DNA of 64,000 bases from Streptomyces resistomycificus (GCF_001514265.1 NZ_KQ948995.1:62001-126000), one strand, 5' to 3'; counted from the stretch's first letter, positions 50,892 to 58,804 are shown. Translations and numbers: made by a program. The notes: generated by a model from the sequence alone, not told the origin.

Positions 50892-52067
50892 TCAGTCCGT
50901 CGTCGGAGGGATCGCGCCCAGAGCGACCCACGCCTCGTCATCCATCCACCCGGGAATCCCGTCCTCCCCGTTGACGCCCTTCTCGATGAACGCGATGTTC
51001 CGGAACACCCGCACGCCGACCACGCCGTCCTGTGTCACGGTCGGCTGCTCACCGCTCTTCGGTTCCTGCTCCTGGTGGTGCAGGTCGTCCAGCAGTCTCT
51101 TGAGCAACCCGACCGAGGTGTCGGGCCCGGCCTCAGCGCCCGCGGTCCCGCCGAACCTCGGGAAGTAGGACGTCTGCAGATCCTCGATGACGTAGAGGCC
51201 ACCACTGCGCACATACGGAAACAGCGCCTCGAAGGAGACGCGGACATGCTCGTTCTCGTGGCTGCCGTCGTCGATGACGATGTCGAACGGACCGTGTTCC
51301 CGAGCGATGGCGACCAGCGTCTCGGCATTTCCCTGGTCTCCCACCAGAGCGGTCAGCCTGGGCTGGTTCAGAGCGGATTTGTCGAACAGGTCGAGCCCGA
51401 ATATCTCGCCACGATGGAAGTACTTCTTCCACATCTTGAGGGAGGATCCACCAAGTTCCCCGTCGAACCCGCCGATCCCGATCTCGAGCAGGCGCACCGG
51501 CTGGTTCCGGTACGCGGCGAACTGACTCTGGTAGTGGGCCGTGTACCAGTGGAAGCTGGCCCACTTGTCCGATCCGTATGCGACGGAGAGGGCCCCCAGA
51601 TCGACGTCCCGGACGGTGCACCCGGACAGGAGGGTGCCGGAGGCCAGGTTGGTCGCCGCGAGGATCGCCGGCAGCTCCGACAGGTCGTCGGGCCGGGTCG
51701 GCAGGAAGGAGTCGTAGAAGTCCCCGGTACGACGGTGGTCCGCATGCCCGAACAGCCGCCGTAGCAAGTCCTTCACGTCCATGCGCAGTTCGCGCCGGAT
51801 CACCGACTCCTCGGAGCCGACGATCTCCATCGGCCTGTCCCGGACGATACGGAAGACAACCCGTCGCCGCTCGGTCTCGTGCGTGATGTCCAGCGCGATG
51901 TCCACGGGGATCGCGTTGACCGGCTCGTCACAACGGAACAGCACTTCGTCGACCAGGACGCGGACCACCGCTTCGAGACCGGCGTCCTTGAGGAGCCCGG
52001 ACATCTCCGCGTCCGACGCGGTCCCGGCCTGGATGACACGATCGAGCAGGTCGCTTTCAGTGGACAT
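50892..52067 (-). CDS. MycE/ElmM-like sugar O-methyltransferase
   Basis: 391 aa. The C-terminal catalytic domain (about 150-390) has SAM motif LLEIGIGGFDG, the metal/catalytic block VIDDGSHENEH and YVIEDLQTSY, corresponding to the Asp, His and Glu-Asp residues described for MycE, which methylates a sugar hydroxyl with Mg2+. The N-terminal domain (1-140) is also of the MycE type. Elloramycin O-methyltransferases for rhamnose are close relatives. It overlaps the preceding gene by 11 bp. A paralogue of the same length lies at 55196-56374. Confidence 0.9.
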   Translation of the reverse strand: MSTESDLLDRVIQAGTASDAEMSGLLKDAGLEAVVRVLVDEVLFRCDEPVNAIPVDIALDITHETERRRVVFRIVRDRPMEIVGSEESVIRRELRMDVKDLLRRLFGHADHRRTGDFYDSFLPTRPDDLSELPAILAATNLASGTLLSGCTVRDVDLGALSVAYGSDKWASFHWYTAHYQSQFAAYRNQPVRLLEIGIGGFDGELGGSSLKMWKKYFHRGEIFGLDLFDKSALNQPRLTALVGDQGNAETLVAIAREHGPFDIVIDDGSHENEHVRVSFEALFPYVRSGGLYVIEDLQTSYFPRFGGTAGAEAGPDTSVGLLKRLLDDLHHQEQEPKSGEQPTVTQDGVVGVRVFRNIAFIEKGVNGEDGIPGWMDDEAWVALGAIPPTTD

Positions 52068-52404
52068 GTGCGGCCTCTCCCACGGAGTCGTTCCGCGTCT
52101 TCGCGTTCCACTTCGACAGGTAGGCCGCAGGGTCGAAGCTTTCCGGTTCGGCCAGCGGGATCACCTCGAACCTCAGGTGGGGACTGACCGGGTTGCTGTA
52201 CAGGACGGAGAGCAACTCCTCGTGCGAGTCGACGTCGTAGATGTTCAGTCCGCCGGACGCGCCGACCCGGATCCAGCTGTGCCGAATCACACCCTTGTCC
52301 ACCAACTCCTTCGTGTAGGCGAACCCTTCGGGAAGCCGGCGCAGGAACACCTCGCGCTCGCCCGCCGCGGGGGCCTGCGTCGCCAGTACCGCGAACAACG
52401 CCAT
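52057..52404 (-). CDS. Muconolactone delta-isomerase-like small protein
   Basis: 115 aa. A dimeric alpha/beta-barrel type small protein: LFAVLATQAPAAGEREVFLRRLPEGFAYTKELVDKGVIRHSWIRVGASGGLNIYDVDSHEELLSVLYSNPVSPHLRFEVIPL. This matches the muconolactone isomerase / YciI-like pattern. Relatives in polyketide clusters are believed to act as cyclases, isomerases or oxygenases; the exact reaction is not known. ATG 52404 has GAGGAGG nearby. It is the first gene of an operon with a sugar methyltransferase and the Rieske oxygenase, behind a SARP-type box. Confidence 0.75.
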   Translation of the reverse strand: MALFAVLATQAPAAGEREVFLRRLPEGFAYTKELVDKGVIRHSWIRVGASGGLNIYDVDSHEELLSVLYSNPVSPHLRFEVIPLAEPESFDPAAYLSKWNAKTRNDSVGEAAHVH

Positions 52405-52473
52405 TCATCCTCCTCGTTGACAGCCGTTCTGTGCCACGTGTCCAGCAGAAAATATGGGGACGCCGTACAGGAC

Positions 52474-52494
52474 CGATCGAACGCGGCTCGAGAT
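52474..52494 (-). promoter_or_regulatory. SARP-type heptamer pair upstream of the isomerase-methyltransferase-Rieske operon
   Basis: Minus strand: TCGAGCC, 4 bp, TCGATCG (11-bp period), then 8 bp, then CGGCGT as possible -10, about 55 bp before the start codon at 52404. Plus strand of the same site reads TCGAACG, 4 bp, TCGAGAT. Confidence 0.6.
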
Positions 52495-52530
52495 CCGCGG
52501 TCGGCGGGGAGCACTCCCCTCGCGTCCGGT

Positions 52531-52586
52531 GCTGCCGGGTCAGTTCCGCTGCTGCGGGTCAGTTCCGCTGCTGCCGGGTCAGTTCC
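52531..52586. repeat. Three tandem copies of a ~20-bp unit at the end of the glycosyltransferase gene
   Basis: GCTGCCGGGTCAGTTCCGCT-type units start at 52531, 52551 and 52570 (20, 19 and 17 bp). The glycosyltransferase stop codon (52559-52561) falls in the middle copy, so the repeats extend from the last codons into the downstream gap. Confidence 0.85.
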
Positions 52587-53812
52587 TCCAGGGCGGGCAC
52601 CACACCGGCGGGGCTCGGCTCGGCCACCATCGCCTCCCGGAGCCGTTGCGCGTCCTCGTGGAAGGAGGGCTTCGTCAGCAGCTGTTCCAGGCCGTCGCGC
52701 AGGCCGGCCACCGTGAGCTCGTCCGGCGGCAGGAACAGGCCGGCGCCCAGATCAGCAAGCCGCCGCGCCCGGTACACGTTGTCCCACATGTCGGCGATCA
52801 CCAGTTGGGGCACCCCGTACACGGCCGCGGTCGACCAGGTCCCGGCACCACCGTGGTGAACCGCGGCCGAGCAGCTCGGCAGGAGGGCGTGCAGCGGCAC
52901 GAAGTCCGTGACCCGGGTGTTGTCCGGCACCCGCGCCACTTCGGCGCGCTGGGCCTCGGTGAGCGTCGCGACGATCTCGACGTCCAACTCGGCGACCGCC
53001 TCGAACAGTTCGTCGAGCGAGACGAGATTCGGATAGGCCATGTCGCGGGAGGTGATGCCCAGCGTGAGACAGATCCGCGGTCGTCGCGGCGGCTCGCGCA
53101 GCCAGTCCGGGATGACGGACCGGCCGTTGTACGGCACGTACCGCATCGGTACCGTCGGCCGCCCCAACGGCAGCCGGATACCCTCCGGCATCTGGTCGAT
53201 GTTCCACTGGCCGACCACCGTCTCCTCGTCGAAGTCGCAGCCGAAGCGGTCGAGCGTCCAGGTCAGCCACTCCTCGAGGGTGTCGTCGTGCAGTTCCTCC
53301 GGCAGGAGTTCCATGTGCCGGCGGAACGCCTGGCGCATGCGAAGGAACAGGTCCGGTCCCCACAGCAGTCGGGCGTGCGCGGCCCCGCTGGCCCGTGCGG
53401 CCACGGCGCCGGCGAAGGTGAACGGTTCCCAGATCACCAGGTCCGGCTGCCAGTACCGGGCGTAGTCGACGAGTTCGTCCACCATCGCGTCGTTGTTGGC
53501 CTGCGCGTAGAAGGTCGCGGTGAGCAGGGTGTTGGCGCCCTTGAGCGACAGGTAGTCGTCGCCGCGCTCCCCCGTGAAGTCGATGTCGCGGTAGAAACCG
53601 GTGAGTTCGGCGCCGAGATGGCGTACGAGGTCGTGGTGGACGTGGTCGGTGCCCACGGGCACGGCGGTCAGGCCGGCCCGGGTGATGGTCCCGGTCAGCG
53701 CCGGCTGGCTGGCCACCCGGACCTCGTGCCCCGCCGCACGCAACGCCCACGCCAGCGGCACCGCGCCGTTGAAGTGTGCTTCGACGGCGAGCGACGTCAT
53801 CAGAACGCGCAT
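52559..53812 (-). CDS. Glycosyltransferase of the macrolide/aromatic polyketide (GT1) type
   Basis: 417 aa GT-B fold. The N-terminal acceptor domain starts MRVLMTSLAVEAHFNGAVPLAWALRAAGHEVRVASQPA; the C-terminal donor domain has LTLGITSRD and the nucleotide-sugar motif AAVHHGGAGTWSTAAVYGVPQLV. It should transfer a TDP-deoxysugar to the aglycone. ATG 53812 has GGAAGGG upstream. A P450-like helper gene lies 43 bp upstream in the same operon, as for DesVII/DesVIII-type pairs. The last codons lie in a tandem repeat. Confidence 0.92.
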   Translation of the reverse strand: MRVLMTSLAVEAHFNGAVPLAWALRAAGHEVRVASQPALTGTITRAGLTAVPVGTDHVHHDLVRHLGAELTGFYRDIDFTGERGDDYLSLKGANTLLTATFYAQANNDAMVDELVDYARYWQPDLVIWEPFTFAGAVAARASGAAHARLLWGPDLFLRMRQAFRRHMELLPEELHDDTLEEWLTWTLDRFGCDFDEETVVGQWNIDQMPEGIRLPLGRPTVPMRYVPYNGRSVIPDWLREPPRRPRICLTLGITSRDMAYPNLVSLDELFEAVAELDVEIVATLTEAQRAEVARVPDNTRVTDFVPLHALLPSCSAAVHHGGAGTWSTAAVYGVPQLVIADMWDNVYRARRLADLGAGLFLPPDELTVAGLRDGLEQLLTKPSFHEDAQRLREAMVAEPSPAGVVPALEELTRQQRN

Positions 53813-53855
53813 GGTGCATGCCCTTCCAGGGGGTGGGTGTTCATGGCCACGAGCC

Positions 53856-55007
53856 TCAGACGCCGACCGGGAACCGGACGATGCCCCGCGTGACGGGGGC
53901 ACGCAGCCGGCGCACCACAGGGCCGGTCCGCCGCAGGCCGGGCAGGCATGCGGCCAGGACCCGGAGCACCGCGGCCGCCGAGTTCCGGGCCATCGGTGCG
54001 ACGGAACCGAGAGGCGTTCCGCCCAACAGGGAGAGGTGGCCTCCCGTGGTCTCGCGCCGCAGGTCGAATCGGTCGGGGGAGCGAAGTGTCGCGGCGTCGC
54101 GGTTCGCCGCGCCGATGTGCACGACGACCTCGTCGCCCGCGGTGACGGTGCGGCCCGCGAGGTCCAGGGCCTCTCGCGCGACACGGTTGTCGAGCCTGAC
54201 CGGCGGGTCGTAGCGCAGCGTCTCCTCCACGGCGGCCTCCGCCGACCCGGGACGCGCGCCCAACAGCCGCCACTGCTCCGGATCTTCGAGCAGCGCGAGC
54301 ATGGTGTTGGCGATCAGGTTCGTCGTCACCTCGACGCCCACCACACACGCCCGCGTCCCCGCGACGATCGTGCCGTCATCGGAACCGGCCGACTCCGCGA
54401 GCAGATCTCGAAGGCCCTCGACCGCGCCGTTCAGGGCCAGGGCCCGGGGAAGCGTCGGCGGACACAGCACCGCGTCCAACGCGATCGAGGCCGCGCCGCA
54501 CCACCGCTCGAACGTGTCACGTCGTCCCGGCGGTACAGCCAGGAGCTCGCTGACCAGTGACACGAGGACCGGGCGCACGACGTCGGAGACCAGGTCGAAG
54601 GTGCTGCCCGCCCGGCCCAACTCCGCACGGCACAGCCGCTCGACATCGCCCGCCCGCGGGTTCAGGACCGCCGCCCCGGCGGGCTCGCCGACATCCGTGC
54701 TCACCGGTTCGGGACCCGCCACCCCCTGCCCCCACACCGCGCCGAGGCCGAACTCCGGCACACGGGGCTCCAGCCTCGGATCACCGAGGATCTCCGCGCC
54801 CAGCGCACGACTTCCGGTGACCCACGCACCGGTGCCGCTGCGGTACAGCGGTCCGAGTGCGCGGATCCGCTCGGCGAGGGCCCGGGGGTCGTCCTCCTCC
54901 GCCCGCAGCAGCCGGGCGTAGGGATCTCCGCCGTGTGCGTGCAGCCATTGCATACCTCGCTCGGTCAGCAGGGACCGGCCGAGCTCACTGTGCGTCCGTA
55001 TCTCCAC
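53856..55007 (-). CDS. Heme-less P450-like glycosyltransferase auxiliary protein (DesVIII/EryCII type)
   Basis: 383 aa, P450 fold by pattern (VEETLRYDPPVRLDNR, DEVVVHIGAANRDAATLRSPDRFDLRR). The heme loop is degenerate: HLSLLGGTPLGSVAPMAR has Leu333 where the cysteine ligand should be, and the I-helix reads VVGVEVTTNLIAN without the AGxxT oxygen site. Such proteins (EryCII, DesVIII, AknT, TylMIII) do not bind heme; they activate and stabilise the adjacent glycosyltransferase. It is encoded directly before the glycosyltransferase, which supports this role. The predicted SARP promoter would start transcription at about the GTG itself. Confidence 0.9.
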   Translation of the reverse strand: MEIRTHSELGRSLLTERGMQWLHAHGGDPYARLLRAEEDDPRALAERIRALGPLYRSGTGAWVTGSRALGAEILGDPRLEPRVPEFGLGAVWGQGVAGPEPVSTDVGEPAGAAVLNPRAGDVERLCRAELGRAGSTFDLVSDVVRPVLVSLVSELLAVPPGRRDTFERWCGAASIALDAVLCPPTLPRALALNGAVEGLRDLLAESAGSDDGTIVAGTRACVVGVEVTTNLIANTMLALLEDPEQWRLLGARPGSAEAAVEETLRYDPPVRLDNRVAREALDLAGRTVTAGDEVVVHIGAANRDAATLRSPDRFDLRRETTGGHLSLLGGTPLGSVAPMARNSAAAVLRVLAACLPGLRRTGPVVRRLRAPVTRGIVRFPVGV

Positions 55008-55027
55008 GTCCCGACTGTGACCCGCGG

Positions 55028-55088
55028 TGCTCGAAGGGTCCTCTAAGAACCCTCGAACAGCGGGCGGCGGTCGAGCCCTCCTTGAGTG
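55028..55088. promoter_or_regulatory. SARP-type heptamer arrays in the glycosyltransferase/methyltransferase divergent promoter
   Basis: Plus strand: TCGAAGG (55031), TCTAAGA (55042), TCGAACA (55053), each 11 bp apart, then TCGAGCC (55071) and TTGAGTG (55082), again 11 bp apart. Minus strand: TCGAGGG (55056-55050), TAGAGGA (55045-55039), TCGAGCA (55034-55028), then 8 bp to CACAGT (55019-55014). Both divergent genes could be driven from here. Confidence 0.65.
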
Positions 55089-55195
55089 CCGTCCGAGGCG
55101 ACGGTCCTACCGTCCCAGGACGGCCGGCACCGGCGGCGCGGACGCCGTCCGCGCCGGCTGTGCGGCCGCACCGGACGATCTTCGAGGAGTGATTC

Positions 55196-56374
55196 ATGAA
55201 ACCGGTCTTGGACGACCGCCGGCTCGCCGACCTGATCACCCTGGCCGACCGTCCCCCCGGCGAGGCCGACGCCGCGATAGCCGACCTGGGAGCTTCGACG
55301 GTCGCCGAGGCGCTGCTGGCCGAGGTCTCCTCGCGGGCCCGGCTGCTCTCCGACCCCCCGGAGAAGGTGGCCGTGCAGTTCGATCTCGGTTTCGGCGGCG
55401 AGCGGCTGCACTACCTGCTCGCCCTCGGCCCGGGTACCCGGGAGGTGGAGCCGGGCCACGACCCCTTGGCGCCGGTGACATACCGCCAGGACCTGTCGGA
55501 ACTACTGCGCGCGGTGTTCTCACCGGGCCGTCACGAAGGCACCCGTGAGCTGGTCGTCAAGGACTCCGACGAGCCGCACGGCCTGGCCGCCGACGACCCG
55601 TGGCTACGGCAGCGACGCCTTGCCGTGCTGGCCGCCCACCAGGCCACGGATGCCGTCTCCCGGCGGTTCACCGATCTCACGGAACTCGCGGTGCGCTTCG
55701 ACGCGGACAAGTGGGGCGGCCACTGGTACACCCCGCACTACCAGCAGTACTTCGCGCCCCTGCGGGACCGCCGGGTGAAGGTCCTGGAGATCGGCGTCGG
55801 CGGCTACGACGCCCCGGATCTCGGCGGCGCGTCGCTGCGCATGTGGAAGCACTACTTCTGGCGCGGCCAGGTCTACGGCCTAGACCTCTACCCCAAGCAG
55901 GGTGTCACCGAGCCCCGCCTGCGCACCGTCCAGGGCGACCAGAGTGACGCCGCGTTCCTCACCGACTTCGCGCGCGAGTACGGTCCGTTCGACGTGGTGA
56001 TAGACGACGGCAGCCATTTCAGCCAGCATGTCCTCACCTCGTTCTCCGTGCTCTTTCCCCAGGTGCGGCACGGTGGGCTGTACGTCATCGAGGACATGCA
56101 GTCCAGCTACTGGCCCGGCTGGGGCGGAAGCACCGACCTGAACGCCTCCGCCACCTCGATGGGCTTCGTCAAGACACTGCTCGACGGGCTCAACCACCAG
56201 GAGCAGATCCGGACACCGGACCAGCCGCCCTCACAGACCGAGTCGACGGTGACGGGCATCCACGTGCACCACAACCTCGCCGTGATCGAGAAGGGCGTCA
56301 ACACCGAGCAGGGCACCCCGGCGTGGGTTCCGCGCACCGAGGACCCGCGGACCTGGTACCCGTCCCAGTCGTGA
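55196..56374 (+). CDS. MycE/ElmM-like sugar O-methyltransferase, second copy
   Basis: 392 aa, the same architecture as the protein at 50892-52067: N-terminal domain (1-145), then VLEIGVGGYDAPDLGG (SAM), VIDDGSHFSQH and YVIEDMQSSYWPGWGG (metal and catalytic residues), ending with HHNLAVIEKGVNTEQGTP. The two copies probably methylate different hydroxyls of one sugar, as ElmMI-ElmMIII do on elloramycin rhamnose (inference). It is divergent from the glycosyltransferase operon, behind SARP-type repeats, and is the last gene of the cluster; rsmB follows tail to tail after 16 bp. Confidence 0.9.
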   Translation: MKPVLDDRRLADLITLADRPPGEADAAIADLGASTVAEALLAEVSSRARLLSDPPEKVAVQFDLGFGGERLHYLLALGPGTREVEPGHDPLAPVTYRQDLSELLRAVFSPGRHEGTRELVVKDSDEPHGLAADDPWLRQRRLAVLAAHQATDAVSRRFTDLTELAVRFDADKWGGHWYTPHYQQYFAPLRDRRVKVLEIGVGGYDAPDLGGASLRMWKHYFWRGQVYGLDLYPKQGVTEPRLRTVQGDQSDAAFLTDFAREYGPFDVVIDDGSHFSQHVLTSFSVLFPQVRHGGLYVIEDMQSSYWPGWGGSTDLNASATSMGFVKTLLDGLNHQEQIRTPDQPPSQTESTVTGIHVHHNLAVIEKGVNTEQGTPAWVPRTEDPRTWYPSQS

Positions 56375-56390
56375 CGCGGGGCGCCCGACG

Positions 56391-57809
56391 TCAGCCGGTC
56401 CGCCGCAGCAGCGCCAGATACATCGCGTCGGTCCCGTGCACATGCGGCCACAGCTGCACGTCCGGGCCCTCTCCGAGGTCGGTCACCCCGGGCAACAGGG
56501 GCCGCGCGTCGAGCAGTTCGGCCTCGGGACGCTGCTTGAGCACGTCGTCCACGACGGCCCGCGTCTCGGCGAGATGCGGCGAACAGGTGGCGTAGCCGAC
56601 GACCCCGCCGACCCGAACGGAGTCCAGCGCGGTGTGCAGCAGGCCCCGCTGCAGCGGGGCGAACCCGTCGAGGTCCGCAGGGCGCCTGCGCCACCGCGCC
56701 TCGGGACGCCGCCGCAGGGCGCCCAGGCCGGTGCACGGTACGTCCATCAGCACCCGGTCGAAGGAGCCGGGCCGCCACGGCGGCCGGGTGCCGTCGGCGG
56801 CGATGACCTGGTAGGGCCCGGGGTTGCCGTCCAGCGCCTTGGCGACGAGCCCGGCACGGTGCGGCTGCTTCTCGGAGGCGAGCAGGAACGCCCCGCGCTC
56901 GGCGGCGAGCGCGGCGAGCAGCGCCGCCTTGCCGCCCGGCCCGGCACATCCGTCGAGCCACTTCTCGTCCCGCCCTTCGAGGGGCGCGTTGGCCAGGGCG
57001 AGCGCCACGAGCTGGCTGCCCTCGTCCTGCACGCCGGCCCGGTTGTCCCGCACCGCCTCGATGGCGCCGGGCTCACCGCCCTCGGCCAGCCGTACGGCGT
57101 ACGGCGACCAGCGCCCCGGCTCGGCGGCCTCCTCGCCGAGCAGCTCCTCGGCGGTGGACCGCCCGGGCCGCGCGACGAGGGTGACCGCGGGCCGCTCGTT
57201 GTCGGCCTCCAGGAGCTGCTCGATCCCGGCGCGCCCGCCGCCGAGCGAGTCCCACAGTGCGGAGACGACCCAGCGGGGATGCGAGTGCACGACGGCGAGG
57301 TGCTCCTCGGGGTCGTCGTCGTAGGGTGGCGCGACCTTCGCGACCCAGCCGTCGAGGTCGTCCCGCGCGACCTTCCGCAGCACGGCGTTGACGAACTTGG
57401 CCCGCCCGTCGCCGAGCACCACCCGGGCGAGCTCGACGGAGGCAGACACGGCGGCGTGCGTCGGGATGCGGGTGCCGAGCAGTTGGTGCACGCCGAGACT
57501 GAGCACGTCCAGCACCGGCGGATCGACTTCCCTGAGCGGCCGGTCGACGCAGGCCGCGATGACCGCGTCGTACGTCCCCTGCCGTCGCAGTGTCCCGTAC
57601 ACCAGCTCGGTGGCCAGCGCCGCGTCGCGCCCGTCGAAGTCGCCCTTCTCCCGTGCCTTGCGCAGCAGCGGGGGCAGGACGAGGTTGGCGTACGCGTCCC
57701 GCTCGTCCACGGCCCGCAGTGCCTCGAAGGCGAGCATACGGACGGGGTCCTTCTGTGGCCGACGGTAGGGCTTGCCGGTGCCGCGGGGCCGGCGGGGCTG
57801 CTCACTCAC
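56391..57809 (-). CDS. rsmB: 16S rRNA (cytosine-C5)-methyltransferase RsmB
   Basis: 472 aa. N-terminal NusB-like RNA-binding domain (about 20-160) and C-terminal SAM methyltransferase with WLDGCAGPGGKAALLAAL, the catalytic MDVPCTGLGALRRRPEARWRR (proline-cysteine motif) and YATCSPHLAET (second cysteine). Methylates one cytosine of 16S rRNA. GTG 57809 is the start, as VSEQPRRPRG begins the usual N-terminus. It is a conserved chromosomal gene at the right border of the polyketide cluster, 62 bp after fmt. Confidence 0.95.
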   Translation of the reverse strand: MSEQPRRPRGTGKPYRRPQKDPVRMLAFEALRAVDERDAYANLVLPPLLRKAREKGDFDGRDAALATELVYGTLRRQGTYDAVIAACVDRPLREVDPPVLDVLSLGVHQLLGTRIPTHAAVSASVELARVVLGDGRAKFVNAVLRKVARDDLDGWVAKVAPPYDDDPEEHLAVVHSHPRWVVSALWDSLGGGRAGIEQLLEADNERPAVTLVARPGRSTAEELLGEEAAEPGRWSPYAVRLAEGGEPGAIEAVRDNRAGVQDEGSQLVALALANAPLEGRDEKWLDGCAGPGGKAALLAALAAERGAFLLASEKQPHRAGLVAKALDGNPGPYQVIAADGTRPPWRPGSFDRVLMDVPCTGLGALRRRPEARWRRRPADLDGFAPLQRGLLHTALDSVRVGGVVGYATCSPHLAETRAVVDDVLKQRPEAELLDARPLLPGVTDLGEGPDVQLWPHVHGTDAMYLALLRRTG

Positions 57810-57871
57810 GAAAAAGGTGCTCCGGATTTCAGAGGGGATACCCACCAAGCGTAAGTCCGCCGGCCCCGGCC

Positions 57872-58804
57872 TCACGCGCCGAGGGTCTCGCCCTCGCCGA
57901 TGCGCACCCCGCGCGCCCAGTCGGCCGCCTTCATCGGCTTCTTGCCCTGCGCCTGCACCCACAGCAGCTCGACGGCGTACGAGCCGGTGCCGACGTACAC
58001 GTCGTTCTTGCCGACGGAGAGAGCGCCGGGCGCGAGGTCGGTCCGCTCGGGCACGGATCGGGCCTGGACGAGCTTGAGCCGCTCGCCCCGGAAGACCGTC
58101 CAGGCACCGGGAGCCGGCGTGCAGCCCCGCACCACCCGGTCCACCCGCAGCGCCGGGGTGGCCCAGTCCACCTGGGCGTCCTCGACGGTGATCTTCGGGG
58201 CGTGGGTGACGCCGTCGGCGGGCTGCGGTACGGCCTTCAGGGTGCCGTCCGCGATCCCGTCCATGGTCGCGGCGAGCAGCCCGGAGCCCGCGAACGCGAG
58301 CCGGGTCAGCAGGTCACCGCTGGTGTCGGTGGGCCGGATCGTCTCGGTGACGGTCCCGTAGACGGGCCCGGAGTCGAGGCCCTCCTCGATCAGGAAGGTC
58401 GTGGCACCGGTGAGCTCGTCCCCGGCCATCACGGCGTGCTGCACGGGCGCGGCCCCGCGCCAGGCGGGCAGCAGCGAGAAGTGCAGGTTGACCCAGCCGT
58501 GGGCGGGGACGTCCAGGGCCACCCTGGGCAGCAGGGCGCCGTAGGCCACGACCGGGCAGCAATCGGGGGCGATCTCCCTGAGCCGCTCCAGGAACTCCGG
58601 GTCCCGCGGCTTGACCGGCTTCAGCACCTCGATTCCGGCCTCCTCCGCCCGCTGGGCGACGGGAGACGCGACCAGCCTCCGCCCACGGCCGGCCGGCGCG
58701 TCGGGCCGCGTGACGACGGCGGCCACCTCGTGGTGCTTGGAGGCGAGCAGAGCGTCCAGAGCGGGAACGGCGACCTCGGGGGTGCCGGCGAAGACGAGCT
58801 TCAT
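57872..58804 (-). CDS. fmt: Methionyl-tRNA formyltransferase
   Basis: 310 aa. Formylates initiator methionyl-tRNA with 10-formyl-tetrahydrofolate. The catalytic block is complete: NLHFSLLPAWRGAAPVQHAVMAGDELTGATTFLIEEGLDSGPV, with the HxSLLP signature and the catalytic Asp. N-terminus MKLVFAGTPEVAVPAL. The C-terminal OB-like tRNA-binding domain covers about 205-310. In an operon with rsmB. Confidence 0.97.
   Translation of the reverse strand: MKLVFAGTPEVAVPALDALLASKHHEVAAVVTRPDAPAGRGRRLVASPVAQRAEEAGIEVLKPVKPRDPEFLERLREIAPDCCPVVAYGALLPRVALDVPAHGWVNLHFSLLPAWRGAAPVQHAVMAGDELTGATTFLIEEGLDSGPVYGTVTETIRPTDTSGDLLTRLAFAGSGLLAATMDGIADGTLKAVPQPADGVTHAPKITVEDAQVDWATPALRVDRVVRGCTPAPGAWTVFRGERLKLVQARSVPERTDLAPGALSVGKNDVYVGTGSYAVELLWVQAQGKKPMKAADWARGVRIGEGETLGA

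Noticed and set aside
53856..55007. Annotation as a functional cytochrome P450
   Set aside because: The cysteine heme ligand is Leu333 and the oxygen-binding motif is lost; it is a glycosyltransferase helper.
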